Assembly (NCBI RefSeq): GCF_013376005.1
Contig: NZ_JABMJK010000016.1
Span: 1 to 64,000 of the forward strand
DNA length: 64,000 nucleotides
Reading direction: 5' to 3'
DNA from: Duganella sp. SG902
Lineage (GTDB): Bacteria > Pseudomonadota > Gammaproteobacteria > Burkholderiales > Burkholderiaceae_D
In this document: piece after piece, positions 26,849 to 37,782 of the stretch
Position numbering within the stretch: position 1 is the first letter of the stretch
Layout: every line of letters starts with the position of its first letter
Translations under genes and position numbers: made by a program
Notes under the pieces: generated by a model
Database searches by the model: none
The model's input: only the letters and a program-made list of their open reading frames with translations
What the model was told of the DNA's origin: nothing

Positions 26849-27624
26849 AGGCATGATTGTAACGCGGCCAGCAGGCGTTCGTCGCCTGATCCTGTGAGCG
26901 TCAGCTTGGAAAATCCTAAATTTTTTGCTGTTTCGGCAATTCGGGCATGGGGCACAATCAGATGCTGTTGTTGCATCGCTACAACGTTATTGTGCTGCAT
27001 CGCGTCAGGGTGGCGCAAGTCCATTTCGGCCAGTAGCCCCATCAGGCCGCGCAGGGCTTCGGAGCTGGTGATGATCCAGTCGTTTTGCTGCGCCAGCAAA
27101 CGGCGCAGCGTTGCCGTCAGCCCGGGCGTCAGCGCCGGCACCGAGCGCCGGTAGGCCGGCACGATGTCGACCAGGGCGCCGGCAGCGCGCAGGCCGTCGC
27201 CCATCAGTTCGCGCCCGCTCTCGCCGCGGATGATCAGCACCGGCTGGCCACGCAGGGCCGGCAGGTCGAGCGCTTGCAGCAGATGCTCGGAGTCGCTGTG
27301 GGCGCTGTCGGCCGGGCTGACGATGCGCGGCACGCCGTGCGCGGCCAGCGCGGCGCGGCTGCCCTCGCCCACCACGGCGGCGGTGACGTGGGCCGGCCAC
27401 TGTGCGATATGGGCAAAGGCGGCGTCGACGGCGTTCGGCGAGACGAAGGCCACCAGCTGGTAGCGATCGAGCCGCGCCAGCGCCGCCTTCAGCGCGCTCT
27501 GGTCCGCCAGCGGGGCGATGTCCAGCAGCGGCAGGATTTCGACGGCGCGGCCCAGCGCGGCCACGCGCGCCGCCAGCGGCGCGGCTTGCGCCAGCGGACG
27601 GGTGATGACGACGGCGCCGGTCAT
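26845..27624 (-). CDS. hemD: Uroporphyrinogen-III synthase
   Basis: 259 residues, cytosolic. It closes hydroxymethylbilane with inversion of ring D. HemD sequences are poorly conserved, but MTGAVVITRPLAQAAPLAARV, the mid VGEGSRAALAAHGV, LIIRGESGRELMGDGLRAAGA and WIITSSEALRGL fit the two-domain pattern. The position between hemC and hemX supports the call. It starts 7 bp after hemC. Confidence 0.92.
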   Translation of the reverse strand: MTGAVVITRPLAQAAPLAARVAALGRAVEILPLLDIAPLADQSALKAALARLDRYQLVAFVSPNAVDAAFAHIAQWPAHVTAAVVGEGSRAALAAHGVPRIVSPADSAHSDSEHLLQALDLPALRGQPVLIIRGESGRELMGDGLRAAGALVDIVPAYRRSVPALTPGLTATLRRLLAQQNDWIITSSEALRGLMGLLAEMDLRHPDAMQHNNVVAMQQQHLIVPHARIAETAKNLGFSKLTLTGSGDERLLAALQSCL

Positions 27625-27631
27625 CCTCGGA

Positions 27632-28657
27632 TCAGGCGTCCGGCTTGGCGGCGTCGGCGGCCAGCGTGGCCGAGCGGGCGTCCGCTTCGGCCAGGGCCGC
27701 CTCGCTCAGGCAGGAGGCCAGGATGTCTTCCGCGTCCTGCGCGCGCAGCAGCTCGGCCGCCTGCGCGCCCAGCGCCTCGGCGTCGGCGGCGGCGCCGCGC
27801 ACCTCGGCGCTGGCGATGCGCTGGCCGTCCGGCGTGGCGACCATCGCGCGCAGGTGCATGGCGGCGCCGTCCACCGTGGCGAACGCCGCCAGCGGCACCT
27901 GGCAGCTGCCGCCAAACACCTTGGAAACCTTACGCTCGGCCGTCACCGCCAGCGCGGTGGGCAGGTGGTTCAGCGGCGCCAGGATGGCCATCAGGTCGAG
28001 ACCGTCATCGCGCTCGGCGATCTCGATCGCCATCGCCCCCTGCCCGGCGGCCGGCAGGCTGTCGGCCGGGTCGAGCAAGGCGCGGATGCGCTGCGGCAAG
28101 CCCAAACGCTTGAGGCCGGCGGCCGCCAGGATGATGGCGGCGTAATCGCCACGGTCCAGCTTGCCCAAACGTGTATCCAGATTACCACGCAGCGGTTTCA
28201 CAATCAGCTGCGGGTAGCGCGCCGCGATCAGGGCCTGGCGGCGCAGGCTGCTGGTGCCCACGATGGCCCCGGCCGGCAGCTCGGCCAGCGAGGCGTAATC
28301 GTTGGAAACGAAGGCGTCGCGCGGATCCTCGCGCTCCAGCACGGCGGCCAGCGCATAACCGTCCGGCAACTCCATCGGCACATCCTTGAGCGAATGCACG
28401 GCCAGGTCGGCGCGGCCCTCGGCCATCGCCACTTCAAGTTCTTTAACAAACAGGCCTTTGCCCCCCACCTTGGACAGTGTGCGATCCAGAATTTGATCGC
28501 CGCGGGTCGTCATTCCAACAATTTTGACATCGCACTGAGGATATAATATTGCCAAGCGATCGCGCACGTGTTCGGCTTGCCACATGGCCAGCCGCGACTC
28601 GCGCGAGGCGATCACCAATCTGGACGGGGGATTCTGTACCACTTCGGATGTTTTCAA
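27632..28657 (-). CDS. hemC: Porphobilinogen deaminase (hydroxymethylbilane synthase)
   Basis: 341 residues by the chosen start. The enzyme polymerises four porphobilinogens on a dipyrromethane cofactor linked to Cys in GGSCQVPLAAFA. Other motifs are LVIASRESRLAMWQAEHV, KGLFVKELEVAM, DLAVHSLKDVP and GTSSLRRQA. The C-terminus is extended by an Ala-rich tail. No ATG lies near the conserved N-terminus. A TTG at 28657 (LKTSEVVQ) is the likely start; the first upstream in-frame ATG would add ~63 codons into the ppc promoter and overlap ppc. It is first gene of hemCDXY, divergent from ppc. Confidence 0.93.
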   Translation of the reverse strand: MKTSEVVQNPPSRLVIASRESRLAMWQAEHVRDRLAILYPQCDVKIVGMTTRGDQILDRTLSKVGGKGLFVKELEVAMAEGRADLAVHSLKDVPMELPDGYALAAVLEREDPRDAFVSNDYASLAELPAGAIVGTSSLRRQALIAARYPQLIVKPLRGNLDTRLGKLDRGDYAAIILAAAGLKRLGLPQRIRALLDPADSLPAAGQGAMAIEIAERDDGLDLMAILAPLNHLPTALAVTAERKVSKVFGGSCQVPLAAFATVDGAAMHLRAMVATPDGQRIASAEVRGAAADAEALGAQAAELLRAQDAEDILASCLSEAALAEADARSATLAADAAKPDA

Positions 28658-28804
28658 AACCAGTTCTTTCGCTGTAGCTGACGCTAACCGGCGCAAGCCA
28701 GTACCACGCGCGTGTTTAAGATCACAAATTTTAGCATGCTCACCTTCTCGCAGAACGGGGTCACAAGCCCATGCACCGACATTTATCTCTTTGTGGCTTA
28801 ACAC

Positions 28805-31615
28805 ATGGCAAACCAATCTAGTGCAACGCAACTCACTGCTGAACAACCGGGCGTAGACAAGGACGCACCACTCAAAGAAGACATTCGCTTGCTAGGTCGC
28901 CTGCTCGGCGACGTACTGCGCGACCAGGAAGGCGAGGAAGTGTACGCCGTGGTCGAAACCATCCGGCAAACCGCCGTGCGCTTCCGCCGCGAGGCCGACG
29001 CCGGCGCCGCCAAGGAATTGGACGGCATGCTGAAAATCCTCACCAAGGAACAGACGATTTCCGTGGTGCGCGCGTTTTCCTACTTCTCGCACCTGGCCAA
29101 TATCGCCGAGGACCAGCACCACATCCGCCGCCGCCGCGCCCACCTGCTGGCCGGCTCGAATCCCCAGCAAGGCAGCGTCAACTTCGCGCTGTGCAAGCTG
29201 AAGGAAGCCGGCGTCCAGCAAGAGACCGTCTCGACCTTCTTCAAGGAGGCCCTGATCTCGCCGGTGCTGACCGCCCACCCGACCGAGGTGCAGCGCAAGT
29301 CCATCCTCGATGCCGAGCACGACATCGCGCGCCTGCTGGCCGAGCGCGACCTGCCGCTGACGCCCAAGGAACGCGCCGCCAACCTGCACCTGCTGCGCGC
29401 CCGCATCGCCACCCTGTGGCAGACCCGCATGCTGCGCTACTCCAAGCTGACGGTGGCCGACGAGATTGAAAACGCCCTGTCCTACTACCGCATCACCTTC
29501 CTGCGCGAGCTGCCGGGGTTGTACGATGACATCGAGCAGGACATCGCCCACCACTACGGCGAGAGCGCCCAGATCACCGCCCCCTACGTGCAGATGGGCA
29601 GCTGGATCGGCGGCGACCGCGACGGCAATCCCAACGTCAACGGCAACACCATGTCGCACGCGCTGACGCGCCAGGCCACCACCATCCTCGACTTCTATCT
29701 GGAAGAGGCGCACACGCTGGGCGCCGAGCTGTCGATCTCGACCCTGATGATCGCCTGCTCGCCCGAGCTGCAGGCGCTGGCCGACCAGTCGCCGGACACC
29801 TCCGACCACCGCGCCGACGAGCCTTACCGCCGCGCCCTGATCGGCATCTACGCCCGCCTGGCCTCGACCGCGCGCGCGCTGGGCGCCACCAACATCCTGC
29901 GCAAGGAAGTGGGCCACGCCGAGCCCTACGCCGACGCCGCCGCCTTCTCGGCCGACCTGCAGGTGCTGATCGACTCGCTCAACGCCCACCACGGCGGCAT
30001 GCTGGTGCAGCCGCGCCTGTCGACGCTGAAGCGCGCGGCCGACATCTTCGGCTTCCACCTGGCGTCGCTGGACATGCGCCAGTCGTCCGACATCCACGAG
30101 CGCGTGCTGGCCGAGCTGTTCGCCAAGTCCGGCGTGCAGGCCGACTACGCCGCGCTGGACGAGGACGCCAAGGTCAAGCTGCTGCTGAGCGAACTGGCGC
30201 AGCCGCGCCTGCTGAACTCGCCGTACGTGAGCTACTCGGCCGAGACCGTCTCCGAGCTGGGCGTGCTGCGCGCCGCGCGCGAGATCCGCGCCCGCTACGG
30301 CGCGCGCGCCATCCGCAACTACATCATCTCGCACACCGAGACCGTGTCCGACCTGCTGGAGGTGCTGCTGCTGCAGAAAGAGCTGGGCCTGCTGCGCATC
30401 GCCGAAAAAGAGCTGGACCTGATGGTGATCCCGCTGTTCGAGACCATCCCAGACCTGCAGCGCGCGGCCGGCATCATGGAGGCCGTGATGGCGATCCCGC
30501 TGGTGAAGGAGCTGATCGCCAAGCAGGGCCAGATCCAGGAGGTCATGCTGGGCTACTCGGACTCCAACAAGGACGGCGGCTTCCTCACCTCCAACTGGGA
30601 GCTGTACAAGGCCGAGACCCACCTGGTCAAGGTGTTCGAGAAGGCCGGCGTCAAGCTGCGCCTGTTCCACGGCCGCGGCGGCACGGTCGGCCGCGGCGGC
30701 GGTCCGTCGTACGAGGCCATCCTGGCGCAGCCGCACGGCACCGTCAATGGCCAGATCCGCCTGACCGAACAGGGCGAGATCATCGCCTCCAAGTTCTCCA
30801 ACAAGGACATCGGCCGCCGCAACCTGGAGCTGCTGGTGGCCGCCACGCTGGAAGCCAGCCTGATGCCGCAGTCGGAAGACGAAGCGCACCAGCAACAGCT
30901 GCGCGGCTTCGAGGCCGTGATGGCCGAGATTTCGGACCGCGCCTACAAGGCTTACCGCAACCTGGTGTATGAAACCCCGGGCTTCACCGACTACTTCTTC
31001 GCCGCCACGCCGATCGCCGAGATCGCCGAGCTGAACCTCGGTTCGCGTCCGGCCTCGCGCAAGTCGACCAAGCGCATCGAGGACCTGCGCGCGATCCCAT
31101 GGGGCTTCTCGTGGGGCCAGTGCCGCCTGCTGCTGCCGGGCTGGTACGGTTTCGCCAGCGCCATCGGCGGCTGGATCGCCGATGGCGACAAGGCCGAGCG
31201 CCTGGCGCAGCTGCAAGCGATGTTCCAGCACTGGCCGCTGTTCGCCACCCTGCTGTCCAACATGGACATGGTGCTGGCCAAGACCGACCTGGCGATCGCC
31301 TCGCGCTACGCAGAGCTGGTGCAGGACAAGGAGCTGCGCGAGCGCATCTTCAAGCGCATCACCGAGGAGCACGCCAACACGCTGGAGATCCTGCAAAGCA
31401 TCACCGGCGCCACCGAGCGCCTGGCCGGCAACCCGCTGCTGGCGCGCTCGATCCAGAACCGCTTCGCCTACCTCGATCCGCTCAACCACCTGCAGGTTGA
31501 GCTGATCAAGCGCCACCGCGCGCTGTCGAGCGAAAGCAAGGCGGACGAACGGGTCCACCGCGGCATCCACCTGTCGATCAACGGTGTCGCGGCCGGCCTG
31601 CGCAACACCGGCTAA
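28805..31615 (+). CDS. ppc: Phosphoenolpyruvate carboxylase
   Basis: 936-residue anaplerotic enzyme making oxaloacetate from PEP and bicarbonate. The catalytic histidine motif VLTAHPTEVQRKS is near residue 157. The Gly/Arg-rich site LFHGRGGTVGRGGGP is near 625. The DSNKDGGF loop and the terminal NTG are intact. The length is within the usual range (880-950). It is divergent from hemC with 147 bp between starts, and a terminator follows at 31636. The ribosome binding site is weak. Confidence 0.97.
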   Translation: MANQSSATQLTAEQPGVDKDAPLKEDIRLLGRLLGDVLRDQEGEEVYAVVETIRQTAVRFRREADAGAAKELDGMLKILTKEQTISVVRAFSYFSHLANIAEDQHHIRRRRAHLLAGSNPQQGSVNFALCKLKEAGVQQETVSTFFKEALISPVLTAHPTEVQRKSILDAEHDIARLLAERDLPLTPKERAANLHLLRARIATLWQTRMLRYSKLTVADEIENALSYYRITFLRELPGLYDDIEQDIAHHYGESAQITAPYVQMGSWIGGDRDGNPNVNGNTMSHALTRQATTILDFYLEEAHTLGAELSISTLMIACSPELQALADQSPDTSDHRADEPYRRALIGIYARLASTARALGATNILRKEVGHAEPYADAAAFSADLQVLIDSLNAHHGGMLVQPRLSTLKRAADIFGFHLASLDMRQSSDIHERVLAELFAKSGVQADYAALDEDAKVKLLLSELAQPRLLNSPYVSYSAETVSELGVLRAAREIRARYGARAIRNYIISHTETVSDLLEVLLLQKELGLLRIAEKELDLMVIPLFETIPDLQRAAGIMEAVMAIPLVKELIAKQGQIQEVMLGYSDSNKDGGFLTSNWELYKAETHLVKVFEKAGVKLRLFHGRGGTVGRGGGPSYEAILAQPHGTVNGQIRLTEQGEIIASKFSNKDIGRRNLELLVAATLEASLMPQSEDEAHQQQLRGFEAVMAEISDRAYKAYRNLVYETPGFTDYFFAATPIAEIAELNLGSRPASRKSTKRIEDLRAIPWGFSWGQCRLLLPGWYGFASAIGGWIADGDKAERLAQLQAMFQHWPLFATLLSNMDMVLAKTDLAIASRYAELVQDKELRERIFKRITEEHANTLEILQSITGATERLAGNPLLARSIQNRFAYLDPLNHLQVELIKRHRALSSESKADERVHRGIHLSINGVAAGLRNTG

Positions 31616-31635
31616 GCGCCAGTCCGCTCCCCCCG

Positions 31636-31670
31636 CAACGCCCCGCCCGCCGGGGCGTTGTTATTTTATT
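31636..31670 (+). terminator. Rho-independent terminator of ppc
   Basis: The perfect 9-bp stem CAACGCCCC (31636-31644) / GGGGCGTTG (31652-31660) with a 7-nt loop is followed by TTATTTTATT, 20 bp after the ppc stop. Confidence 0.9.
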
Positions 31671-31704
31671 GGCAAAATAACCAGCATTGGTATTAGAATG
31701 GGTC

Positions 31705-32712
31705 ATGGCCCATCCCTACGACCACCTCAACAGCGTTCTCGCGTCGATGCCGCAGGCGGTGTTCGTCAAGGACGCGCAATCGCGCATCGTGATGATGAAC
31801 GCGGCTTGCGAGGCGCTATGGGGCGTGCGCTTTGAGGAGGTGGCGGGCACGGACTGCAGCGGCCGCGTGCCGCCCGAACAGCTGCGCGCCTACCACGCGT
31901 GCGACCGGCGCGCCTTCGACACCGGCCAGGTGGTGGTGGTGGAAGAGCCCTGCTCCCCCACCGGCCTGAATGAAACCCGCTGGCTGCTGACCCACAAGCG
32001 CGCGCTGTACGACCGCGCGGGCAAACCCCATCTGCTGATCGGCAGCTGCGCCGACATCACCGAGCGCAAGCGCAAGGAGGCGGCGCTCGAGGACGCGCTG
32101 CGGCGCACGCGCGAAATCACCGGCCACCAGTTCAGCGCCATGGAGGAGCACCGCCGCCGGCTGGCGCTGGACGCGCACGACAACCTGGCGCAAAACCTGG
32201 CCGCGCTCAAGCTGGACATCGTCATGCTGCACGCCCGCACCGGCGATCATCAGCCGCTGCTGCATGCGCGCGCGGCGCGGGCGCTCGATACGCTCAACGC
32301 CAGCATCAGCCAGGTGCGCGAGATCATCAACCAACTCCATCCCTCCACGCTGGAGCTGGGCTTGTCGGCGGCCATCGAGTGGCAATTGCAGCAGCTGGGA
32401 AAACGCCACGGGCTGGACTGCCGGCTGCTGGTGCGCGAGGACAGCGCGACGCTGAGCCCGCAGTACGCGTCGGCGTTATTCCATGTGGTGCGCGCGGGCC
32501 TGCATTACTTGTGCGCGTCCGCCAGCAGCGTGCTGGTCGAACTGAGCCTGCGGCGCGAGCGGCTCGCGATCACACTGCACAGCAACCGTCCCGATCCCAC
32601 GCCCGGCGCCGAGGAGGCCTTGCCGCTGCAAGCCATGCGCGAGCGCCTGAGCGCCCTGGGCGGCGTGCTGCACATCCACCCGCGCAGCCTGCACATCAGC
32701 GTCACGACCTGA
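31705..32712 (+). CDS. PAS-domain protein with degenerate NarL-type histidine kinase core
   Basis: 335 residues, no membrane segment. A PAS/PAC domain (about 8-125) has MPQAVFVKDAQSRIVMMNAA and LLIGSCADITERKRKEAAL. The dimerisation/phosphoacceptor helix keeps the histidine of RRLALDAHDNLAQNLAALK. The following ATPase-like region keeps the MRERLSALGG segment but lacks the N-box Glu/Asn/His (VRAGLHYLCASA instead of the usual QEALTNALRHA pattern), the G1 aspartate, and the Gly before MRER. It therefore probably cannot bind ATP normally. ATG 31705 was chosen over an upstream TTG. No response-regulator gene is adjacent. The 3' end overlaps the convergent GFA gene by 11 bp. Confidence 0.75.
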   Translation: MAHPYDHLNSVLASMPQAVFVKDAQSRIVMMNAACEALWGVRFEEVAGTDCSGRVPPEQLRAYHACDRRAFDTGQVVVVEEPCSPTGLNETRWLLTHKRALYDRAGKPHLLIGSCADITERKRKEAALEDALRRTREITGHQFSAMEEHRRRLALDAHDNLAQNLAALKLDIVMLHARTGDHQPLLHARAARALDTLNASISQVREIINQLHPSTLELGLSAAIEWQLQQLGKRHGLDCRLLVREDSATLSPQYASALFHVVRAGLHYLCASASSVLVELSLRRERLAITLHSNRPDPTPGAEEALPLQAMRERLSALGGVLHIHPRSLHISVTT

Positions 32713-33076
32713 GCGGCAGCCAGGCGGGCTTGTTCTCGACAAACCATTCGCGCTCGACCTTGCCGGCATACTCGGGTTCCAGCGTGCCGAGCGTGATGGC
32801 GACGCGGTCCGGCGACGCGGTGCTGCGCCAGAACAAGGTGGAGCCGCACACGCGGCAGAAGTCGCGCCGGCCTTGCTCGGACGAGGCGTATTCGGTGATC
32901 AGGCCGTCGCCCTGCTCGATCACCAGGCCGGCGCTGGCGACATTGGCGTAACTGCCGGCCGCCGCGCCATGCTGTTTCTGGCACATGGTGCAATAACAGT
33001 GGCTGGCGTGCGAGACCGGCAACGCCGCCCGATAGCGCACGCCGCCGCATAAGCAGCTACCGTGTAGATCTTTCAT
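32702..33076 (-). CDS. GFA family zinc-binding protein
   Basis: 124 residues of the glutathione-dependent formaldehyde-activating (GFA/CENP-V) fold. Zinc cysteines are in GSCLCGGVRYR, HCYCTMCQKQHG and DFCRVCGSTLFW. The family name is misleading for most members, and the catalytic role here is unproved. It overlaps the end of the convergent PAS gene by 11 bp and is 39 bp from the GH8 gene, perhaps in one transcript with it. Confidence 0.88.
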   Translation of the reverse strand: MKDLHGSCLCGGVRYRAALPVSHASHCYCTMCQKQHGAAAGSYANVASAGLVIEQGDGLITEYASSEQGRRDFCRVCGSTLFWRSTASPDRVAITLGTLEPEYAGKVEREWFVENKPAWLPLRS

Positions 33077-33115
33077 CCGCCCTCCCCCTTGTTTGCATGT
33101 ACCGCCGCCATACCC

Positions 33116-34336
33116 TTATTGATAGGCGACAAAGCGGCCGGACATGTGCAGCATGGCCATGAATTGCAGCAGGCCGTCATAGTAGCGCCACTTGCCCCTG
33201 GGTGGCGCCAGGTTCCAGAGGTCCGCCACGAAACGCGCGGGCGGCGGGCCGTCCAGCGCCAGCGTGGCGACGGCGTTGCAGGCGACCAGCCCGGCCGAGC
33301 CCGCGCTGTCCAGCACCGTGCCGTCAATGCTGTACTGCGCCGGATAGGGGCCGTCTCCCTGGCGCTGGAAAAAGCCCAGCAGGCGGGCGCTCAGTTCCGC
33401 CGCCTGCGGATTGCGGCCCCACCATGCCTGGTCGACCGACCAGTTCACCGCCGTGCGGAACGAGTCGAAGCGGAAATCGCCATGGCCCTCCTGCCGGCGC
33501 GGGCGTCCGTCGAACTCGGCGTACTCGGGCGTCAGCCCGGTCCGGGGATGGGCCGCCAGCCGGAAGTAGTTGCGGCTGGTTTCAGCCATCTTGCGCCAGC
33601 GCGCGCGGTCCGCCTCGCCGCCGCGCCGCGCCCACAGTTCGTAGAACGCCGGCAGATGGTAGGACGGGTCGCTGAACTCCGCCGCGGCGCCGATCGGCAC
33701 GAACACCACCTGATGGGCGCTGGCCGAGAAGATGGCGCGCACGCCGGCGACCACGCCGCCGTTCATCTCCTCCTTGTGCAACATGGTGGCCAACAGCTCG
33801 TCGGCGCGGCGGCCGTAGTCGTATATGCCCTGGCCGTCGCCCCAGCGGGCCGAGGCCATCAGCAAGGCGGTGGCGACGTATTCCTCGCCGTCGGAAGCTG
33901 GCACGGCGTCGCCCGGACATCCCGGCGGACGGCACTGCCAGCGGAAGTAGCCACGGCGCGGCCCGTCCTGGTAGCGCATATGGGTCTGCATCCAGTTCCA
34001 CAGCGCGTCGAACTCGGGCTTGCGGTTCATTTGCAGCGCGATCATCAGGCCGTAGGACATGCCCTCGCTGCGCACGTCGTCGTTGCCGATGTCCTTGATG
34101 TAGGCGGCCGGACCGTCCGCCGTGGGCGCGGCCGGATAATAGATGCGGCTGTCCGCGTCGCCCTCGAACAGCGAGCGCCAGTAGCCGTCGATTTTGGCGT
34201 CGATCATCGCGTCCGTCAGGTCCGGCCGCCATTCGCGGAACACGTTCCGGTACTGCCCGCTGACGGCGCTCGCCGCCTGCGCCACGCCCGCCGCGCACAA
34301 CAGCAGCGCCAGCAGCCAGCCCCGATATCGCCTCAT
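33116..34336 (-). CDS. GH8 reducing-end xylose-releasing exo-oligoxylanase-like enzyme
   Basis: 406 residues with a signal peptide (LLALLLCAAGVAQA). The mature sequence follows bacterial Rex enzymes: SGQYRNVFREW, DSRIYYPA, GNDDVRSEGMSYGLMIALQM (with the catalytic acid Glu), ASDGEEYVATALLMASARWG (catalytic-region Asp), FSDPSYHLPAFYELWA and FRFDSFRTAVNWSVD. Such enzymes remove xylose from the reducing end of xylo-oligosaccharides. The cellulose-synthase-linked BcsZ is another GH8 member but no bcs genes are nearby. An upstream GTG (34348) is an alternative start. It is next to an isolated GFA gene, not in a xylan cluster. Confidence 0.85.
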   Translation of the reverse strand: MRRYRGWLLALLLCAAGVAQAASAVSGQYRNVFREWRPDLTDAMIDAKIDGYWRSLFEGDADSRIYYPAAPTADGPAAYIKDIGNDDVRSEGMSYGLMIALQMNRKPEFDALWNWMQTHMRYQDGPRRGYFRWQCRPPGCPGDAVPASDGEEYVATALLMASARWGDGQGIYDYGRRADELLATMLHKEEMNGGVVAGVRAIFSASAHQVVFVPIGAAAEFSDPSYHLPAFYELWARRGGEADRARWRKMAETSRNYFRLAAHPRTGLTPEYAEFDGRPRRQEGHGDFRFDSFRTAVNWSVDQAWWGRNPQAAELSARLLGFFQRQGDGPYPAQYSIDGTVLDSAGSAGLVACNAVATLALDGPPPARFVADLWNLAPPRGKWRYYDGLLQFMAMLHMSGRFVAYQ

Positions 34337-34382
34337 GTCTCCGCCCACGATTAGTTAAACCGATGAACTAATATTGTAGTGC

Positions 34383-34411
34383 AAAAAAAGGGAGGCGCGC
34401 GACCTCCCTTT
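34383..34411 (-). terminator. Rho-independent terminator of rpoD
   Basis: The stem AAAGGGAGG (34387-34395) / CCTCCCTTT (34403-34411) has a 7-nt loop and is followed on the minus strand by a run of T's. It lies 19 bp beyond the rpoD stop. Confidence 0.9.
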
Positions 34412-34429
34412 CCTCATTCCCGTGCGGGA

Positions 34430-36895
<2,466 letters not shown>

Positions 36896-37011
36896 TAAAA
36901 ATCTCTCAATGCGTACTCGCCGGAAAATGACAAAAAAACCGCCCCGCGCCGACCGCGAACGGTGCGCCTGGGTGGAAATGTTGTAATTTAGCTGACGATT
37001 ATCTGCGGAAT
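36896..37011. other. rpoD upstream region
   Basis: Only 116 bp separate the rpoD start from the upstream terminator (37012-37040). No gene is visible. It must contain the rpoD promoter, because the terminator faces rpoD, but I could not pick convincing -35/-10 hexamers. The stretch is comparatively A/T-rich near rpoD. Confidence 0.5.
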
Positions 37012-37040
37012 AAAAAAAGCCCGCTTCCAGCCACGGGCTT
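37012..37040 (-). terminator. Rho-independent terminator upstream of rpoD
   Basis: AAGCCCG (37017-37023) pairs with CGGGCTT (37034-37040) around a 10-nt loop, with seven T's following on the minus strand. No minus-strand protein gene precedes it, so it ends a non-coding transcript or a leader. Confidence 0.85.
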
Positions 37041-37155
37041 GTTTCTCTTTTCAGGGAAGAATGAGAAGGGCAAATGAGAAGGGCTAGCGCCCTGTTTCAG
37101 ACCATCCGAATCGCATCCTGTACCAAACTGAATCGCACCGTGTTGCGTTAGTGCG
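37012..37155 (-). ncRNA. Candidate small RNA (about 140 nt) between rpoD and proQ
   Basis: A perfect -10 TATAAT (37162-37167, minus) with a poor -35 would start transcription near 37155, and a strong terminator ends it at 37012. Inside, the minus strand holds two GCGATTC-containing repeats (37108-37115 and 37130-37137), a GGGC-TAGC-GCCC hairpin (37080-37093) and two CCCTTCTCAT repeats (37061-37070 and 37074-37083). These CU-rich motifs are complementary to GAGAAGG-type Shine-Dalgarno sites. No open reading frame with a ribosome binding site is apparent. It is divergent from an RNA-chaperone gene. Confidence 0.5.
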
Positions 37156-37301
37156 TCGAGCATTATACACGTTTTGGGCCGCAACAGCACACCGGCGCGC
37201 GCGCCTAAGCCCATCCTAAGCATGAGCATTTTGACACAGTGGTCGAAAAGGCACTGCATTCCCATGGCACGCATGATATGCTGACGGCTGTTGCTTAACC
37301 T

Positions 37302-37781
37302 ATGAAGTCGATGAACACTAGCCTCACCCCACAGCCACCGGTCGCAGAGCCAGCTCCTGCTGCCTCCACCCCGGCGCCGGCGGCGCTTACCCCGCGCAGC
37401 CTGCTGAAACAATTGCAAACCCAATTCCCGGCCTTCCGCGACTTCCTGCCGCTGTCGATAGGTATCGACAAGCAGTTGCTGGCCGTCATGCCGGACCTGG
37501 ACCGCAAGACCATGCGCACCGCGCTGGGCATCCACACCGGTTCGCTGCGCTACCTGAAAGTCATGGAAAAAGCCAAGGTGCGCCATGACCTCGACGGCAA
37601 GCCGGGCGCCGAGGTGACCGACACCCACCGCGCCCACGCCACCCAGGTGCTGCAGGAGCGTTACAAGAAGGAAGCCGAGCGCAAGAAGGCCGAGCGCGAG
37701 GCCAAGGCCGCCGAGGAGGCCGCGCGCGTGCGCGCCGACAAGCTGAACCAGCTGGCCGCGAAGTTCTCCAAGAAGGGCTGA
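37302..37781 (+). CDS. ProQ/FinO-domain RNA-binding protein
   Basis: 159 residues. After a Pro/Ala-rich N-terminus (~1-30), the ProQ/FinO domain reads LLKQLQTQFPAFRDFLPLSIGIDKQLL, then RKTMRTALGIHTGSLRYLKVM, ending near residue 105. The C-terminal tail is a highly charged Lys/Glu/Ala helix (KKEAERKKAEREAKAAEEAA). The family binds structured 3' ends and terminators of small RNAs and mRNAs. It is divergent from the candidate sRNA and rpoD, and 1 bp before the exonuclease gene, so it is coupled with it. The ribosome binding site is poor; MNTSLTP (37311) is an alternative start. Confidence 0.9.
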   Translation: MKSMNTSLTPQPPVAEPAPAASTPAPAALTPRSLLKQLQTQFPAFRDFLPLSIGIDKQLLAVMPDLDRKTMRTALGIHTGSLRYLKVMEKAKVRHDLDGKPGAEVTDTHRAHATQVLQERYKKEAERKKAEREAKAAEEAARVRADKLNQLAAKFSKKG

Positions 37782-37782
37782 G

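Noticed and set aside
28892..31570. An 892-codon open frame opposite ppc
   Set aside because: Shadow of the clearly identified ppc gene, with low-complexity composition.
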